Origin: Marinobacter salarius
GTDB lineage: Bacteria > Pseudomonadota > Gammaproteobacteria > Pseudomonadales > Oleiphilaceae
NCBI GenBank assembly: GCA_000831005.1
Contig: CP007152.1
Location: forward strand, 1,612,001 to 1,676,000
Reading direction: 5' to 3'
DNA: 64,000 bases
The position numbers and the translations under genes are program-made. The notes below the pieces were generated by a model, which was given only the letters and a program-made list of their open reading frames with translations, was not told the origin of the DNA and searched no databases. Below are positions 27,317 through 35,494 of this stretch, piece by piece (the stretch's first letter is position 1; each line of letters starts with the position of its first letter).

Positions 27317-28051
27317 CTAATTCGTGGCCAATGCTTTGCGAATCGCCCGAATGCCACTCAGCGCTGCCTCATTGTCACCGTGTACGCACAGGCTGTCGGC
27401 CGGCAGTGTCAGCCAGTTACCGGATGAACTGTAGACTCCACCGTTTTTAGCGAACGATACCGCCTGATTGACGATCTTGTCTGCAGACTGATGTACCGCC
27501 CCTGGAAGGCGACGGGACACCAACTGGCCCTCGTCGTCGTAGGCGCGGTCGGCAAAGGCTTCCAGCAGGATGGGGAGACCAACATAGTCCGCCAGTTTGC
27601 GGTGTTGTTCGTGTTTGACCGTCACCGGGAGCATCAGCGGCAGATCCTGCTGATAGCTTCTAACCGCGGTCATAACGGCTTCCAGGGTGCTCATGTCCCG
27701 CATCATGTCGTTGTTCAGGGCACCGTGGGGTTTTACGTAAGACAGCGTCAGGCCCTCGGCCCGACATAGTCCCTGTAGCGCGCCAAGCTGGTAGAGGATC
27801 AGGGCGTGAATTTCCTCGGGGCTGTGGCTGATGGAGCGGCGGCCAAACCCGGCCAGGTCGTGATAGGACGGGTGGGCGCCGATCTCTACTCCGTGCTTCG
27901 CTGCCAGAGCCACGGTTTTCTGCATGACCGAAGGGTCCCCGGCGTGAAAGCCGCAGGCGACGTTGGCCATATCGATAAGGGGCATCACCTGGTCGTCCTG
28001 GCCCATACGCCAGGCACCGTAGCTTTCCCCCAAGTCACAGTTCAGTTTCAT
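27317..28051 (-). CDS. pxpA: 5-oxoprolinase subunit PxpA (LamB/YcsF family)
   Basis: A 244-residue LamB/YcsF protein. In E. coli PxpA with PxpB and PxpC hydrolyses 5-oxoproline, a damage product of glutamine, to glutamate using ATP. The family motif LNCDLGESYGAWRMG begins the protein, followed by VACGFHAGDPSVM, GAHPSYHDLAGFGRR and YVKPHGALNNDM. No pxpB or pxpC is in view. The ATG is 1 bp after the hemH stop (TGAGATG), so it is coupled to hemH. A long upstream in-frame extension overlaps hemH and is not used. Confidence 0.93.
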   Translation of the reverse strand: MKLNCDLGESYGAWRMGQDDQVMPLIDMANVACGFHAGDPSVMQKTVALAAKHGVEIGAHPSYHDLAGFGRRSISHSPEEIHALILYQLGALQGLCRAEGLTLSYVKPHGALNNDMMRDMSTLEAVMTAVRSYQQDLPLMLPVTVKHEQHRKLADYVGLPILLEAFADRAYDDEGQLVSRRLPGAVHQSADKIVNQAVSFAKNGGVYSSSGNWLTLPADSLCVHGDNEAALSGIRAIRKALATN

Positions 28052-28052
28052 C

Positions 28053-29162
28053 TCACAGCTCCCGGCCCGGGTACTGGGCCTGTCTCTGTTCCTCCGCGAG
28101 CCTGACCCTCTCTGCCAGTTCTTCGGGTTCATTGCGCGGCACCTGCCAGCCCTGCAGGTTCTCCTCAATCAGCTGCGTCAGGGCATCGATATGTCCCGGT
28201 GTGGCGTTGAGGGCGGAGATATAGCTGAAACCCTCGCCGCCGGCTTCCATGAAGTATTCGCGGTTTTCCTCGTCAATCTCTTCGATGGTTTCGAGGCAAT
28301 CCGCCGAAAAGCCGGGGCAGAACACATCTATAGATGTTACGCCTTTTTGGGGCAGTGCTTTAAGGGTTTCGTCAGTATAGGGCTGCAGCCACTCTTCCCG
28401 GCCAAAACGTGACTGGAAGGTGGTCAGGTAGTCATCCTTTCCAAGGCCAAGCCGTTCTGCCAGCAGGCGGGAAGTCTTGTGGCACTCACAGTGGTACGGG
28501 TCGCCGCGCTTAAGGTACTTCAGGGGAACCCCGTGATAGGAGAGGATCAGTTTCTGGTTGCGCCCATGCTTGTCCCAGTGCGCCTGGATATGGCTGGCCA
28601 TAGCCTCAATGTAAGGTGGGTAGTCCGGGTAGTGGGACACAAATCTCAGATCGGGAAGCCAGCGCCGACGGGTAAAATTATGGGCAATGGCATCGAACGT
28701 CGAGGCGGAGGTCGAGGCGGAATACTGCGGGTACAGGGGCAGTACCAGCAACCGGCGAACCCCCTGGGCCTGCATTTCATCAAGTACCTTGGGGATTCCC
28801 GGGTTGCCATATCGCATGGCAAATCCCACCAGGAGGTTGTTTCCGTGTTTCGCCTGCAGCTGTTTGCGAATCGCTTCGGCTTGCCTGGCGGTGTGGATCA
28901 ACAACGGTGACCCTTCCGGTTGCCACACGCCAGCATAGGCTTTGGCTGACCGGCTGGGACGCAGCCGCAGGATAATGCCATGGAGTATCAGCCTCCAGAT
29001 CGGGCGCGGCACTTCAACCACCCTGGGATCCCAGAGGAATTCCCCCAGATAACGGCGCAGGGCAGACGTGGTTGGGGCATCCGGTGTTCCCAGATTGGTG
29101 ATCAGTACTCCGGTTTTTTCGGGATGGTCATGGCGAAAATCGGCGGTACCCTTGTACGGCAT
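28053..29162 (-). CDS. hemH: Ferrochelatase
   Basis: A 369-residue ferrochelatase that inserts Fe(II) into protoporphyrin IX, the last step of protoheme synthesis. Family motifs are TGVLITNLGTPDAP, LVGFAMRYGNP, LVLPLYPQYSASTSAS, the active-site His in ILSYHGVP and the conserved FCPGFSADCLETIEEI. Cysteines near the end could not be assigned to a [2Fe-2S] site with confidence. The start MPYKGTADFRHDHP follows a GATCC-type purine stretch. pxpA follows with 1 bp between stop and start. Confidence 0.95.
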   Translation of the reverse strand: MPYKGTADFRHDHPEKTGVLITNLGTPDAPTTSALRRYLGEFLWDPRVVEVPRPIWRLILHGIILRLRPSRSAKAYAGVWQPEGSPLLIHTARQAEAIRKQLQAKHGNNLLVGFAMRYGNPGIPKVLDEMQAQGVRRLLVLPLYPQYSASTSASTFDAIAHNFTRRRWLPDLRFVSHYPDYPPYIEAMASHIQAHWDKHGRNQKLILSYHGVPLKYLKRGDPYHCECHKTSRLLAERLGLGKDDYLTTFQSRFGREEWLQPYTDETLKALPQKGVTSIDVFCPGFSADCLETIEEIDEENREYFMEAGGEGFSYISALNATPGHIDALTQLIEENLQGWQVPRNEPEELAERVRLAEEQRQAQYPGREL

Positions 29163-29207
29163 GGTTCTGGATCCTGGAGAATGATGGGTGTCCGTTCAGA
29201 AAGTGGC

Positions 29208-29639
29208 TCAGGAGCGTTTCCCTGCCTGCTGGGCCATCCGCGGCGCCAGCCCGCCAACATCGTAACCAGCTTTACGGGCCTTGTTGACGATGTCGTGGGC
29301 CGGCTCGGTGCGTGCCGAACTCAGTGCCCAGAGCACGGTGCAGCGAGCTCCGGAGCGGCAGAAAGCAAGTACGGGCTTGTCCGCCTGACGGATCATTGCA
29401 TCAAAGCGGTCAACGTCGTTGTCAAAGATATTCCCGGACTCGACCGGCAGATACACCCACTCCATCCCGTTTGCGCGCGCTGCGGCCTCAATGTCGGCCA
29501 TGCCCGGCTGGCCGGGCTCTTCGGCATCGGGGCGATTGGCAACGAGTGTTTTGAAGCCGAGTTTTGCAGCTTCGCTAACGTCCTCCACAGTGAGCTGGGG
29601 CGAGACTGAAATCGTGTCGTCGATACGTCTGATGTCCAT
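29208..29639 (-). CDS. TIGR01244/DUF442 rhodanese-phosphatase-like protein
   Basis: A 143-residue protein of the beta-lactamase-hydrolase-like (Blh, DUF442) family with a phosphatase or rhodanese-like loop, VLAFCRSGARCTVLWAL. The start MDIRRIDDTISVSPQLT and KTLVANRPDAEEPGQP are typical. In other bacteria this domain is fused to a persulfide dioxygenase or sits beside one in sulfide detoxification. Here the dioxygenase-like gene is at 60.6 kb, so the link is not by operon. It is separated by about 45 bp from hemH. Confidence 0.85.
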   Translation of the reverse strand: MDIRRIDDTISVSPQLTVEDVSEAAKLGFKTLVANRPDAEEPGQPGMADIEAAARANGMEWVYLPVESGNIFDNDVDRFDAMIRQADKPVLAFCRSGARCTVLWALSSARTEPAHDIVNKARKAGYDVGGLAPRMAQQAGKRS

Positions 29640-29738
29640 AAGCGATCCTTTTGCCGGTCACATAAATGCCTCAGCATAATGCCACAGGACATAGCCGCTG
29701 TCAGAGCCCGGGCCATGGGAAGTTTTAATCCAGGAGAT

Positions 29739-29765
29739 AAAAAAGCCCGGCACTGGTGGCCGGGC
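29739..29765 (-). terminator. Rho-independent terminator on minus strand, no gene upstream
   Basis: On the minus strand GCCCGGC, a 7-base loop, GCCGGGC and TTTTTT form a clear terminator. No minus-strand gene ends here (the next one upstream ends at 30498, behind a plus-strand gene), so it probably ends a short non-coding transcript. Confidence 0.85.
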
Positions 29766-29832
29766 AGAGGCGTGCGAGTAGTATCCATGAAAGACTTCCA
29801 GACAAACCGGCATCAGCAGGGACACCGGTACA
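29739..29832 (-). ncRNA. Candidate small RNA ending in an orphan terminator
   Basis: Upstream of the orphan terminator the minus strand has TTGAAG at 29864-29859 and ATACTT about 17 bp later as a weak promoter, then a hairpin ACCGG...CCGGT (near 29805-29829) and a 40-base linker before the terminator. This gives a transcript of about 90 nt with two stem-loops and a U tail, the usual shape of an Hfq-type small RNA. The surrounding 416 bp hold no other gene. Confidence 0.4.
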
Positions 29833-30055
29833 GTGAAGTATTGACCATATTTTGAACACTTCAAGCCAGTGAGCGATTCGTTTGATCACATTTTTTCATA
29901 TTGAAAGTGTGCTTATACTAAAGCCGCTCGCTGTGGGCCTTTCAGGCGATTTGGTTTCAGCCCTGACGCAGAGATATTGGCCTGTTGACTGAAATTCAGT
30001 GCCCGCTGTAATACAATAGTGGGCCATTGAGAGTCCAACGCCTCCGAGGTTTTGC

Positions 30056-30475
30056 ATGTCTGACGAAAACGAAAACACGCCGGAAAACGACGAGCAGCTG
30101 GCGGGTAAAATAAAAGGGTCTGCGCGGCAGATCTGGCTGGCCGGGCTCGGTGCCTACACCAAGGCCGAGGAGGACGCTGGTCGCTTCTTTGAGCGTCTGG
30201 TTCAGGAAGGCGAGCAGTTGGAGAGTAAGACCCGCGGCGTGGTTGAAAAGCACGTACGCACAGTGGAAGACCGTGTGGACGATGTGCGGGAAAAGGCCAC
30301 TGGCACCTGGGACCGCCTCGAGAACATGTTTGATGAGCGCGTGTCCGGCGCGTTGCGTCGATTGGGTATTCACCGTCGGGACGAAATCGAAGCCATGGAA
30401 CGCCGGATTCAGGCCCTGGAAGCGGAACTCCAACGCCTCAGGGAGCAGACCGAGGACCGCTCCGAAGAGGAATGA
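30056..30475 (+). CDS. Phasin (PhaI/PhaF-type granule-associated protein)
   Basis: A 139-residue protein of the poly(hydroxyalkanoate) granule-associated family. After a short acidic tail come GSARQIWLAGLGAYTKAEED and FFERLVQEGEQLESKT, the family signature, then long helices ending in a coiled coil (EAMERRIQALEAELQRLREQ). It equals Pseudomonas PhaI (139 residues) in length and lacks the histone-like repeats of PhaF. It probably coats PHA granules, though similar proteins exist in bacteria without PHA. The convergent PhaD-like gene 22 bp away supports a PHA-linked role. TATACT near 29915 may be part of its promoter. Confidence 0.85.
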   Translation: MSDENENTPENDEQLAGKIKGSARQIWLAGLGAYTKAEEDAGRFFERLVQEGEQLESKTRGVVEKHVRTVEDRVDDVREKATGTWDRLENMFDERVSGALRRLGIHRRDEIEAMERRIQALEAELQRLREQTEDRSEEE

Positions 30476-30497
30476 TGCTCGCTTTCGGCCGTTGATG

Positions 30498-31127
30498 TCA
30501 GAGGTAATCCCGGCTCATCAGGTAAATCTGTTCTTTTTCATCCGGGCCCAGGTAGGGCAATAGCAAGTGCATCATCTGGTAAACACCGCGGCCCGGGTCC
30601 ATGGAGTCGCGGTCATCCAGATGCGACAGACTGTCGAAGCTGCTCCAATAGCAGGCGGTGAGCGTCAACTGGTCGCAGAGTGCATCCAGCTCCCCATCGG
30701 TAATCTCCATGACGCCCTGGCGTCGAAAGCTCTCGCAGATGACCCTGAAACCATGGGTTTTCTTTTTCAGAATGCGCCGGAAGCGGGTTTGAAGCTGCTC
30801 GTATCGGGACAGGACGTTCACCAGGTCCTGATACAGGAATCGGTAGCGGGCGACGGTTTCGAACAACAGATGCAGGAAAAAACTCTGCTGGTCCAGGCTG
30901 ATGGTCGCGTCTTCCGGAACCGCCAGCAGGTCGTGCATTTCGTGTTCATAGCTGGCAAAAAGTTCCCCGACAATATCGCCCTTGCTCTTGAAGTGGTAAT
31001 AGAGGTTGCCGGGGCTGATATCCAGTTCGTCCGAAATCAACAGGGTGGTTACGTTGGGCTCGCCGATGCTGTTGAACAGCATCAGGCTGGCCTCAAGTAT
31101 ACGGTCGCGGGTTTTCATTTTTTTCAT
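30498..31127 (-). CDS. phaD: TetR family regulator, PhaD-like
   Basis: A 209-residue TetR-family protein. The N-terminal helix-turn-helix (RILEASLMLFNSIGEPNVTT, then ISDELDISPGNLYYHFKSKG) resembles PhaD of Pseudomonas, which activates the phasin operon. The C-terminal part fits the same subfamily (FFLHLLFETVARYRFLYQDL, QLTLTACYWSSFDSL). I chose the ATG of MKKMKTRDR; the second Met three codons later is equally possible, and the 43-codon extension upstream overlaps xthA. The convergent neighbour is a phasin gene, which supports the call. Confidence 0.8.
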   Translation of the reverse strand: MKKMKTRDRILEASLMLFNSIGEPNVTTLLISDELDISPGNLYYHFKSKGDIVGELFASYEHEMHDLLAVPEDATISLDQQSFFLHLLFETVARYRFLYQDLVNVLSRYEQLQTRFRRILKKKTHGFRVICESFRRQGVMEITDGELDALCDQLTLTACYWSSFDSLSHLDDRDSMDPGRGVYQMMHLLLPYLGPDEKEQIYLMSRDYL

Positions 31128-31149
31128 GTCGCGGCCCGGCGAGGTGGGT

Positions 31150-31962
31150 TCAAAGCGAGAAACGAGCCCACACCGGACAATGGTCCGAAGGCCGCTCCAT
31201 GGCGCGAATATCGTAGCTGACGCCTGCTTCTTCCGCCTTGGGCAGAAGCGGGTCACTGGCCATGATCAGGTCGATCCTCAGGCCGCGGCGTGGGTCCCTG
31301 TCAAAGCCCTTGCTGCGGTAATCAAACCAGCTGAAGGTGTCAGATTCCTCGGGGTGCAGGTGTCGAAACACGTCCGTGAAACCACGGCTTTCGACCTGTC
31401 CCAGCCATTCACGCTCTTCCGGAAGAAAGCTGCATTTGCCAGTTCTCAGCCAGCGCTTGGCATTGTCGGCACCGATGCCGATGTCCTGGTCAGTAGGCGA
31501 GATATTCATATCGCCCATTACCACAATCTCACCGTTGGCGGCTTTCAGGTCGTCCAGGTAGCGCATCAGGTCCGCGTAGAATTTTTCCTTGGCGGGAAAC
31601 TTTACCGGGTGGTCTCGGCTCTCGCCCTGGGGAAAATAACCGTTGATCACCGTGAGTTTGCGGCCATTGACCGTGAAGTGGCCGGTAATAAGCCTGCGCT
31701 GGGAATCCTCTCCGTCCCACGGGTAGCCTTTCTGGACGCTGTCCGGCGCCTGGCGGGAAAGAAGCGCAACGCCGTAATGAGTCTTCTGGCCGTGGAAGTG
31801 AACGTGATAGCCGAGTTCGCGAATGGCGTCCTCCGGGAACTCCTCGTCGGTCACCTTGGTTTCCTGCAGGCCGATAAAATCCGGGTTCAGGCTATCAATC
31901 ACGGCCTCAAGCTGGTGCAGCCGGGTGCGGATACTGTTGACGTTGAATGAGACAAACATCAT
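31150..31962 (-). CDS. xthA: Exodeoxyribonuclease III
   Basis: A 270-residue AP endonuclease/3'-5' exonuclease for base-excision repair. Metal and catalytic residues are in SFNVNSIRTRL, GLQETKV (Glu), INGYFPQGE, VMGDMNISPTDQDIG (Asp and Asn) and the final RPSDHCPVWA (Asp-His). The length matches E. coli XthA (268). The reading frame starts with two Met codons; the first is used. The phaD gene follows after about 20 bp. Confidence 0.95.
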   Translation of the reverse strand: MMFVSFNVNSIRTRLHQLEAVIDSLNPDFIGLQETKVTDEEFPEDAIRELGYHVHFHGQKTHYGVALLSRQAPDSVQKGYPWDGEDSQRRLITGHFTVNGRKLTVINGYFPQGESRDHPVKFPAKEKFYADLMRYLDDLKAANGEIVVMGDMNISPTDQDIGIGADNAKRWLRTGKCSFLPEEREWLGQVESRGFTDVFRHLHPEESDTFSWFDYRSKGFDRDPRRGLRIDLIMASDPLLPKAEEAGVSYDIRAMERPSDHCPVWARFSL

Positions 31963-32069
31963 CGGCGGAAACCTTCTGTTTTGCAGTTTTGGCGATTGTC
32001 AGGGTGTGTCAGGAAACCGCAAGTCTACCACAACAGGTCGGTGTGTCCGCCTTGGCTGCAAGGACGGAT

Positions 32070-32801
32070 TCAGCGGGTCAGTTCACAATCCGGAGCGGTG
32101 TCCACGGCATAGCGGATATGGGCGGTGTAGTTCGAGTCCTTGTCCTTGCGGATATTGGTCAACCCAAGGTAGTCCGTCAGCGCGCCGTTGTCGTTATAGC
32201 CCAGGAGGATCGGGTCAACCAGAAAGCTCAGGATTGTGCTCGAGGGCTCTATCAGCACCGTATGTGTGGCGTTGATGCGGTCGTCCTTCGCAGGCTCCAG
32301 TACGAAGCCATAGGCTTTGCCCCGTGTGGGCGCCAGAAAATCGAATTCAATGCGGTCACCGGAAGTGACCTCGGGCCAGTGGTTGCGGACCAGATTGTCG
32401 AAGCCCGCATCTGCTACCAGTTTCCGGGTGACCTCCACCGTCGAGTTTTCCGTGTCGCCTTCCGGAGTCTGCCACTCGATTTCCAGCGTCGCATCATCCC
32501 GGTTGCGGATCTCCATGACTTCATTGAAACCCGGCTGTCGGAAGGTCATCGCTGGACGCAACGTCGATTGTTCGTAAGACAGCGTCTTTTCAGCAAATGG
32601 CTCACCGTTACTGCGAAGGTAAGTCACGTTGTGGGAGGCGGGTCGGAAAAGGCCATCGGTGCACTTGCCTGTGACCACGTGCTGCTCTTCATAGAGCAGG
32701 TTGTCGCCGTTCAACGGCATCGCCTGGCCGGTAAAGCGCATCTCGGCGGCCGCGGCCGACAGGGGCAGGGCGCAGGCGAGCAAAAGGGCGCTGGACCTCA
32801 T
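32070..32801 (-). CDS. Exported hypothetical protein of the lipid operon
   Basis: A 243-residue protein with a signal peptide (MRSSALLLACALPLSAAAAE) and a periplasmic beta-rich domain (LLYEEQHVVTGKCTDGL, YEQSTLRPAMTFRQPGF, ILSFLVDPILLGYNDN). I do not recognise the family. It is the last gene of the eight-gene operon starting with the desaturase and overlaps DUF2878 by 4 bp (ATGA), which fixes the start. A periplasmic product at the end of a lipid-modification operon suggests a lipid-binding or sensing role. Confidence 0.75.
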   Translation of the reverse strand: MRSSALLLACALPLSAAAAEMRFTGQAMPLNGDNLLYEEQHVVTGKCTDGLFRPASHNVTYLRSNGEPFAEKTLSYEQSTLRPAMTFRQPGFNEVMEIRNRDDATLEIEWQTPEGDTENSTVEVTRKLVADAGFDNLVRNHWPEVTSGDRIEFDFLAPTRGKAYGFVLEPAKDDRINATHTVLIEPSSTILSFLVDPILLGYNDNGALTDYLGLTNIRKDKDSNYTAHIRYAVDTAPDCELTR

Positions 32802-33318
32802 CGTATCAGCTCCGGATAGAGGGCCTTGCGGAGATAGAGAAGGCTCGGGAATACAACCAGCCAGCCCAATGCCAGCGCAGCCAAAGAAAGTGTGGGATTC
32901 GGAAGTTGCACGGCGCCCAGCGCGCTGGCGGACCAGTAGCAAAAGGCCCGGCGATGGGGGCACACACAAAGGGCAGCCAGGGTTTGCTGCCAATCCATGA
33001 CAGGGAATGGCTCAGGGTGGTCATGAATATGGCCCAGATGCCGACCAGCCAGACCGGTGTGATCTGTACGCTGCCAGTGCCATCATCAAGGATGCCGGTC
33101 TGGAACCAGATGCCGTCCAGTACACCGCCCAGAACCGTGCCGGCGCCGATAAACTGCAGTTCGATGGAGCGGTGCTGGCTGACAAACAGCATGTGGAAAA
33201 CCAATAGCAGGACCACGAATCCGGCAGCCATCAGGCCCGGATAGAGCACGCATACGAACCAGCCAGCCTGGAACAGGGCGAAGTTCACGACATTGCGCAG
33301 GGTATCGTTGTGGATCAT
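32798..33318 (-). CDS. DUF2878 membrane protein (apparent frameshift)
   Basis: About 173 residues with five or six membrane segments. The first frame gives LRNVVNFALFQAGWFVCVLY, the family-typical GTVLGGVLDGIWFQTGIL, then PVWLVGIWAIFMTTLSHSLSW and PWLPFVCAPIAG. One base is missing near 32941-32950 (CCC read as CC). The other frame continues FCYWSASALGAVQL and finishes LVVFPSLLYLRKALYPEL. The corrected end overlaps the next gene by 4 bp. DUF2878 is known only by its company with Cfa and DUF1365 genes; function unknown. Confidence 0.85.
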
Positions 33319-34583
33319 ACGCTCAGGATGTTCTCACGCTTGTTACCTGGCTTGGCGAACAGGATCTGGGAAACTCCAATGGCTCGTTCACTGAAGCCGG
33401 CCTCGCAATAGGCGAAGTAGAAATGCCACAGGCGGCGGAAGGCCTTGTCGTAGCCAAGGCTGTCGAGCGTATCCCGGTTCGCCATGAAGCGATCGCACCA
33501 GTCCCGCAGCGTGCGGGCGTAATGGAAGCCGATATCTTCAGCGTGGGTCATTACCAGGTCCGAACCGGTGCGGACGGAGTCCAGCATCGCGCCAAAAGAG
33601 GGAATGAAACTGCCCGGAAAAATAAATCGTTGAATGAAATCGACGTTCTTCAGGGCGCGTTTGTAGCGCTGTTCGGGCATATTGATGGCCTGAACCAGGG
33701 CCAGGCCGTCCGGCTTCAGCAAGCGGCTGATTTGAGAAAAGTAGCTGTCCAGAAATTGCGGGCCCACCGCCTCGATCATTTCGATGGACACCAGCTTGTC
33801 GAACTGGCCTTCCAGGTCGCGGTAGTCGTCAAACAGCAGGGTGATCTGCGCTTCCAGGCCCTCGTCGCTGACCTTTTTTCTCGCCAGTTCCAGCTGCTCG
33901 GCGGATATCGTTGTGGTCGTCACATGACAGCCAAAATGTTTGGCCGCATGCACGGCGAAACCACCCCAGCCGGTGCCGATTTCGATCACCCGGTCGCCCG
34001 GTTGCAGGTCCAGTTTTCGGCAGATGGTATCCAGTTTGTGAACCGCCGCTTGCTCCAGCGTCGCCTCTGGGCCTGGGTAGATGGCGGAGGAATACATCAT
34101 CGTGGGGTCAAGGAAGGTCTCGAACAGGTCGTTACCCAGGTCGTAGTGGGCGCTGATGTTCTTGCGGGAACCTTCCTTCGTATTGCGATTCAGCCAGTGC
34201 AGGCCCTTCAAGGCCGGTTTGGTGACCCAACTGAATCGGTCCTCGAAGGCGTTCATTCGATCAACGTTTCGGGTAAAGAACCGCAACAGGGCCACCAGGT
34301 CCGGCGTTGACCAGTCACCTGCGACATAGGCTTCAGCGGCACCCACGCTGCCGCCCGTTAGCAGATCCTTCCAGGTGCTGTGGTCGTGGATGACTAGCTC
34401 CGCCGGCGCGAATCGGCTGTCATTGTCTCCAAAGGTCAGAGTTTCCGCCCCGGCTTCACGAATCGTCAGTGTTCCCGCTTCAAGAAGCGAAAGCTGCTGG
34501 CACACAAGGGCTTTCGCCCACCGGCTGGTGAGCGGCGCCTGGCCAGTGCCAGTGGATTCAAGCGAGGTGTTCAGGTTCTCCAT
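33315..34583 (-). CDS. cfa: Cyclopropane-fatty-acyl-phospholipid synthase family methyltransferase
   Basis: A 422-residue Cfa-like enzyme. The SAM-binding motif is VIEIGTGWGGFAVHAAKHFG, preceded by the family's ISAHYDLGNDLFETFLDPTM and SSAIYPGP, and followed by LVSIEMIEAVG and FIFPGSFIPS with YARTLRDW. It methylates unsaturated acyl chains of membrane phospholipids; the product may be a cyclopropane or, in this gene context, another methylated or furan-type chain. The N-terminal 120 residues lack strict similarity and may bind lipid. It overlaps DUF2878 by 4 bp. Confidence 0.9.
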   Translation of the reverse strand: MENLNTSLESTGTGQAPLTSRWAKALVCQQLSLLEAGTLTIREAGAETLTFGDNDSRFAPAELVIHDHSTWKDLLTGGSVGAAEAYVAGDWSTPDLVALLRFFTRNVDRMNAFEDRFSWVTKPALKGLHWLNRNTKEGSRKNISAHYDLGNDLFETFLDPTMMYSSAIYPGPEATLEQAAVHKLDTICRKLDLQPGDRVIEIGTGWGGFAVHAAKHFGCHVTTTTISAEQLELARKKVSDEGLEAQITLLFDDYRDLEGQFDKLVSIEMIEAVGPQFLDSYFSQISRLLKPDGLALVQAINMPEQRYKRALKNVDFIQRFIFPGSFIPSFGAMLDSVRTGSDLVMTHAEDIGFHYARTLRDWCDRFMANRDTLDSLGYDKAFRRLWHFYFAYCEAGFSERAIGVSQILFAKPGNKRENILSV

Positions 34584-34587
34584 GAGC

Positions 34588-35492
34588 TTACCTTTCCGGT
34601 TGTCTTGTTCTGGGCTGTGGGTTCGGTGACATCCTGGCTGAGTCTTCTGCGCCGCGCCGGTGCGCCGGGTCGTTTTCAGGCAGCTTGTTTGGATGGGTAA
34701 AGAACGGCACCCCTTTGAGCTTGAGCTTCAGGGCGTGCCAGTAAATACCGCCCACCACCTTCAGCGCTTCCAGTGGAAACTGCCTAAGGCTCCTGTGTAG
34801 TTCTTTACGATCCAGGGGGGTGCGTCGGACCACCAATGTGGCATCAAAATGCTTGCGTTCGTCCTGTTTCACACCCATGTGGATTCGAAGTTCAGGGCCG
34901 CGGAAACTGAACGTCCACTGGTAATGCTGATCCATGGGATTGAAGGGCGATACGTGAAAGCGTTTGCTGAACTCGAAGCGCTCAGTGCGCCAGCCGGCAC
35001 TGGTTGGTTCCGCGCCTGTGGTTTCGAGGCAGTACACATGGCGATCTTTCCAGGGTGTATTGGTGATCTGAGCATGATGACCCGGGGCACGGCTCCATGA
35101 TCCGGGCGGTCACCGGCGTGGTAGCAGAAGTAGAAACTGACCGGATTGAACACATACCCGAAATAACGGGGATGAGTAATGAGTTGCACCGCGCCGTCCG
35201 GGCGCCATCCCGTCGCCTGTTGTACCTGATCGCTCACGGCCTGCAGGAGGTTGTCGGTCTCGGGCCGGAAATAGTCACGGCGGTACAGGGACAACCAGTT
35301 GAAGCATTCCAGGGAAAACAGGCGGCTGATATGGGTTATGGATGGCCACTCGCGCAGGTCCAGGGCCAGCATGCCGGTGCTGTAGCTGAATTCGTGGCGG
35401 ACCGGTGCCTTGCGACGATGCCGAATCGTGCCCTCCAGCCATTGGCTGTGAAGCTGATTGGCGACCATGTTTTGCGGTAGGGCAGCGTTCAT
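34588..35492 (-). CDS. DUF1365 family protein (apparent frameshift)
   Basis: About 300 residues, DUF1365 (COG3496), a family tied to Cfa and FAD amine-oxidase genes in many proteobacteria. The N-terminal frame has LEGTIRHRRKAPVRHEFSYS and YFGYVFNPVSFYFCYHAGDR, the signature YVFNPVSFY. One base is missing near 35069-35075 (GG read as G), after which the other frame gives QITNTPWKDRHVYCLETTG and KRFHVSPFNPMDQHYQW, the second signature. Corrected, the protein is normal in length. Its biochemical role is unknown; membrane lipid metabolism is inferred from neighbours. Confidence 0.88.
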
Positions 35493-35494
35493 GG

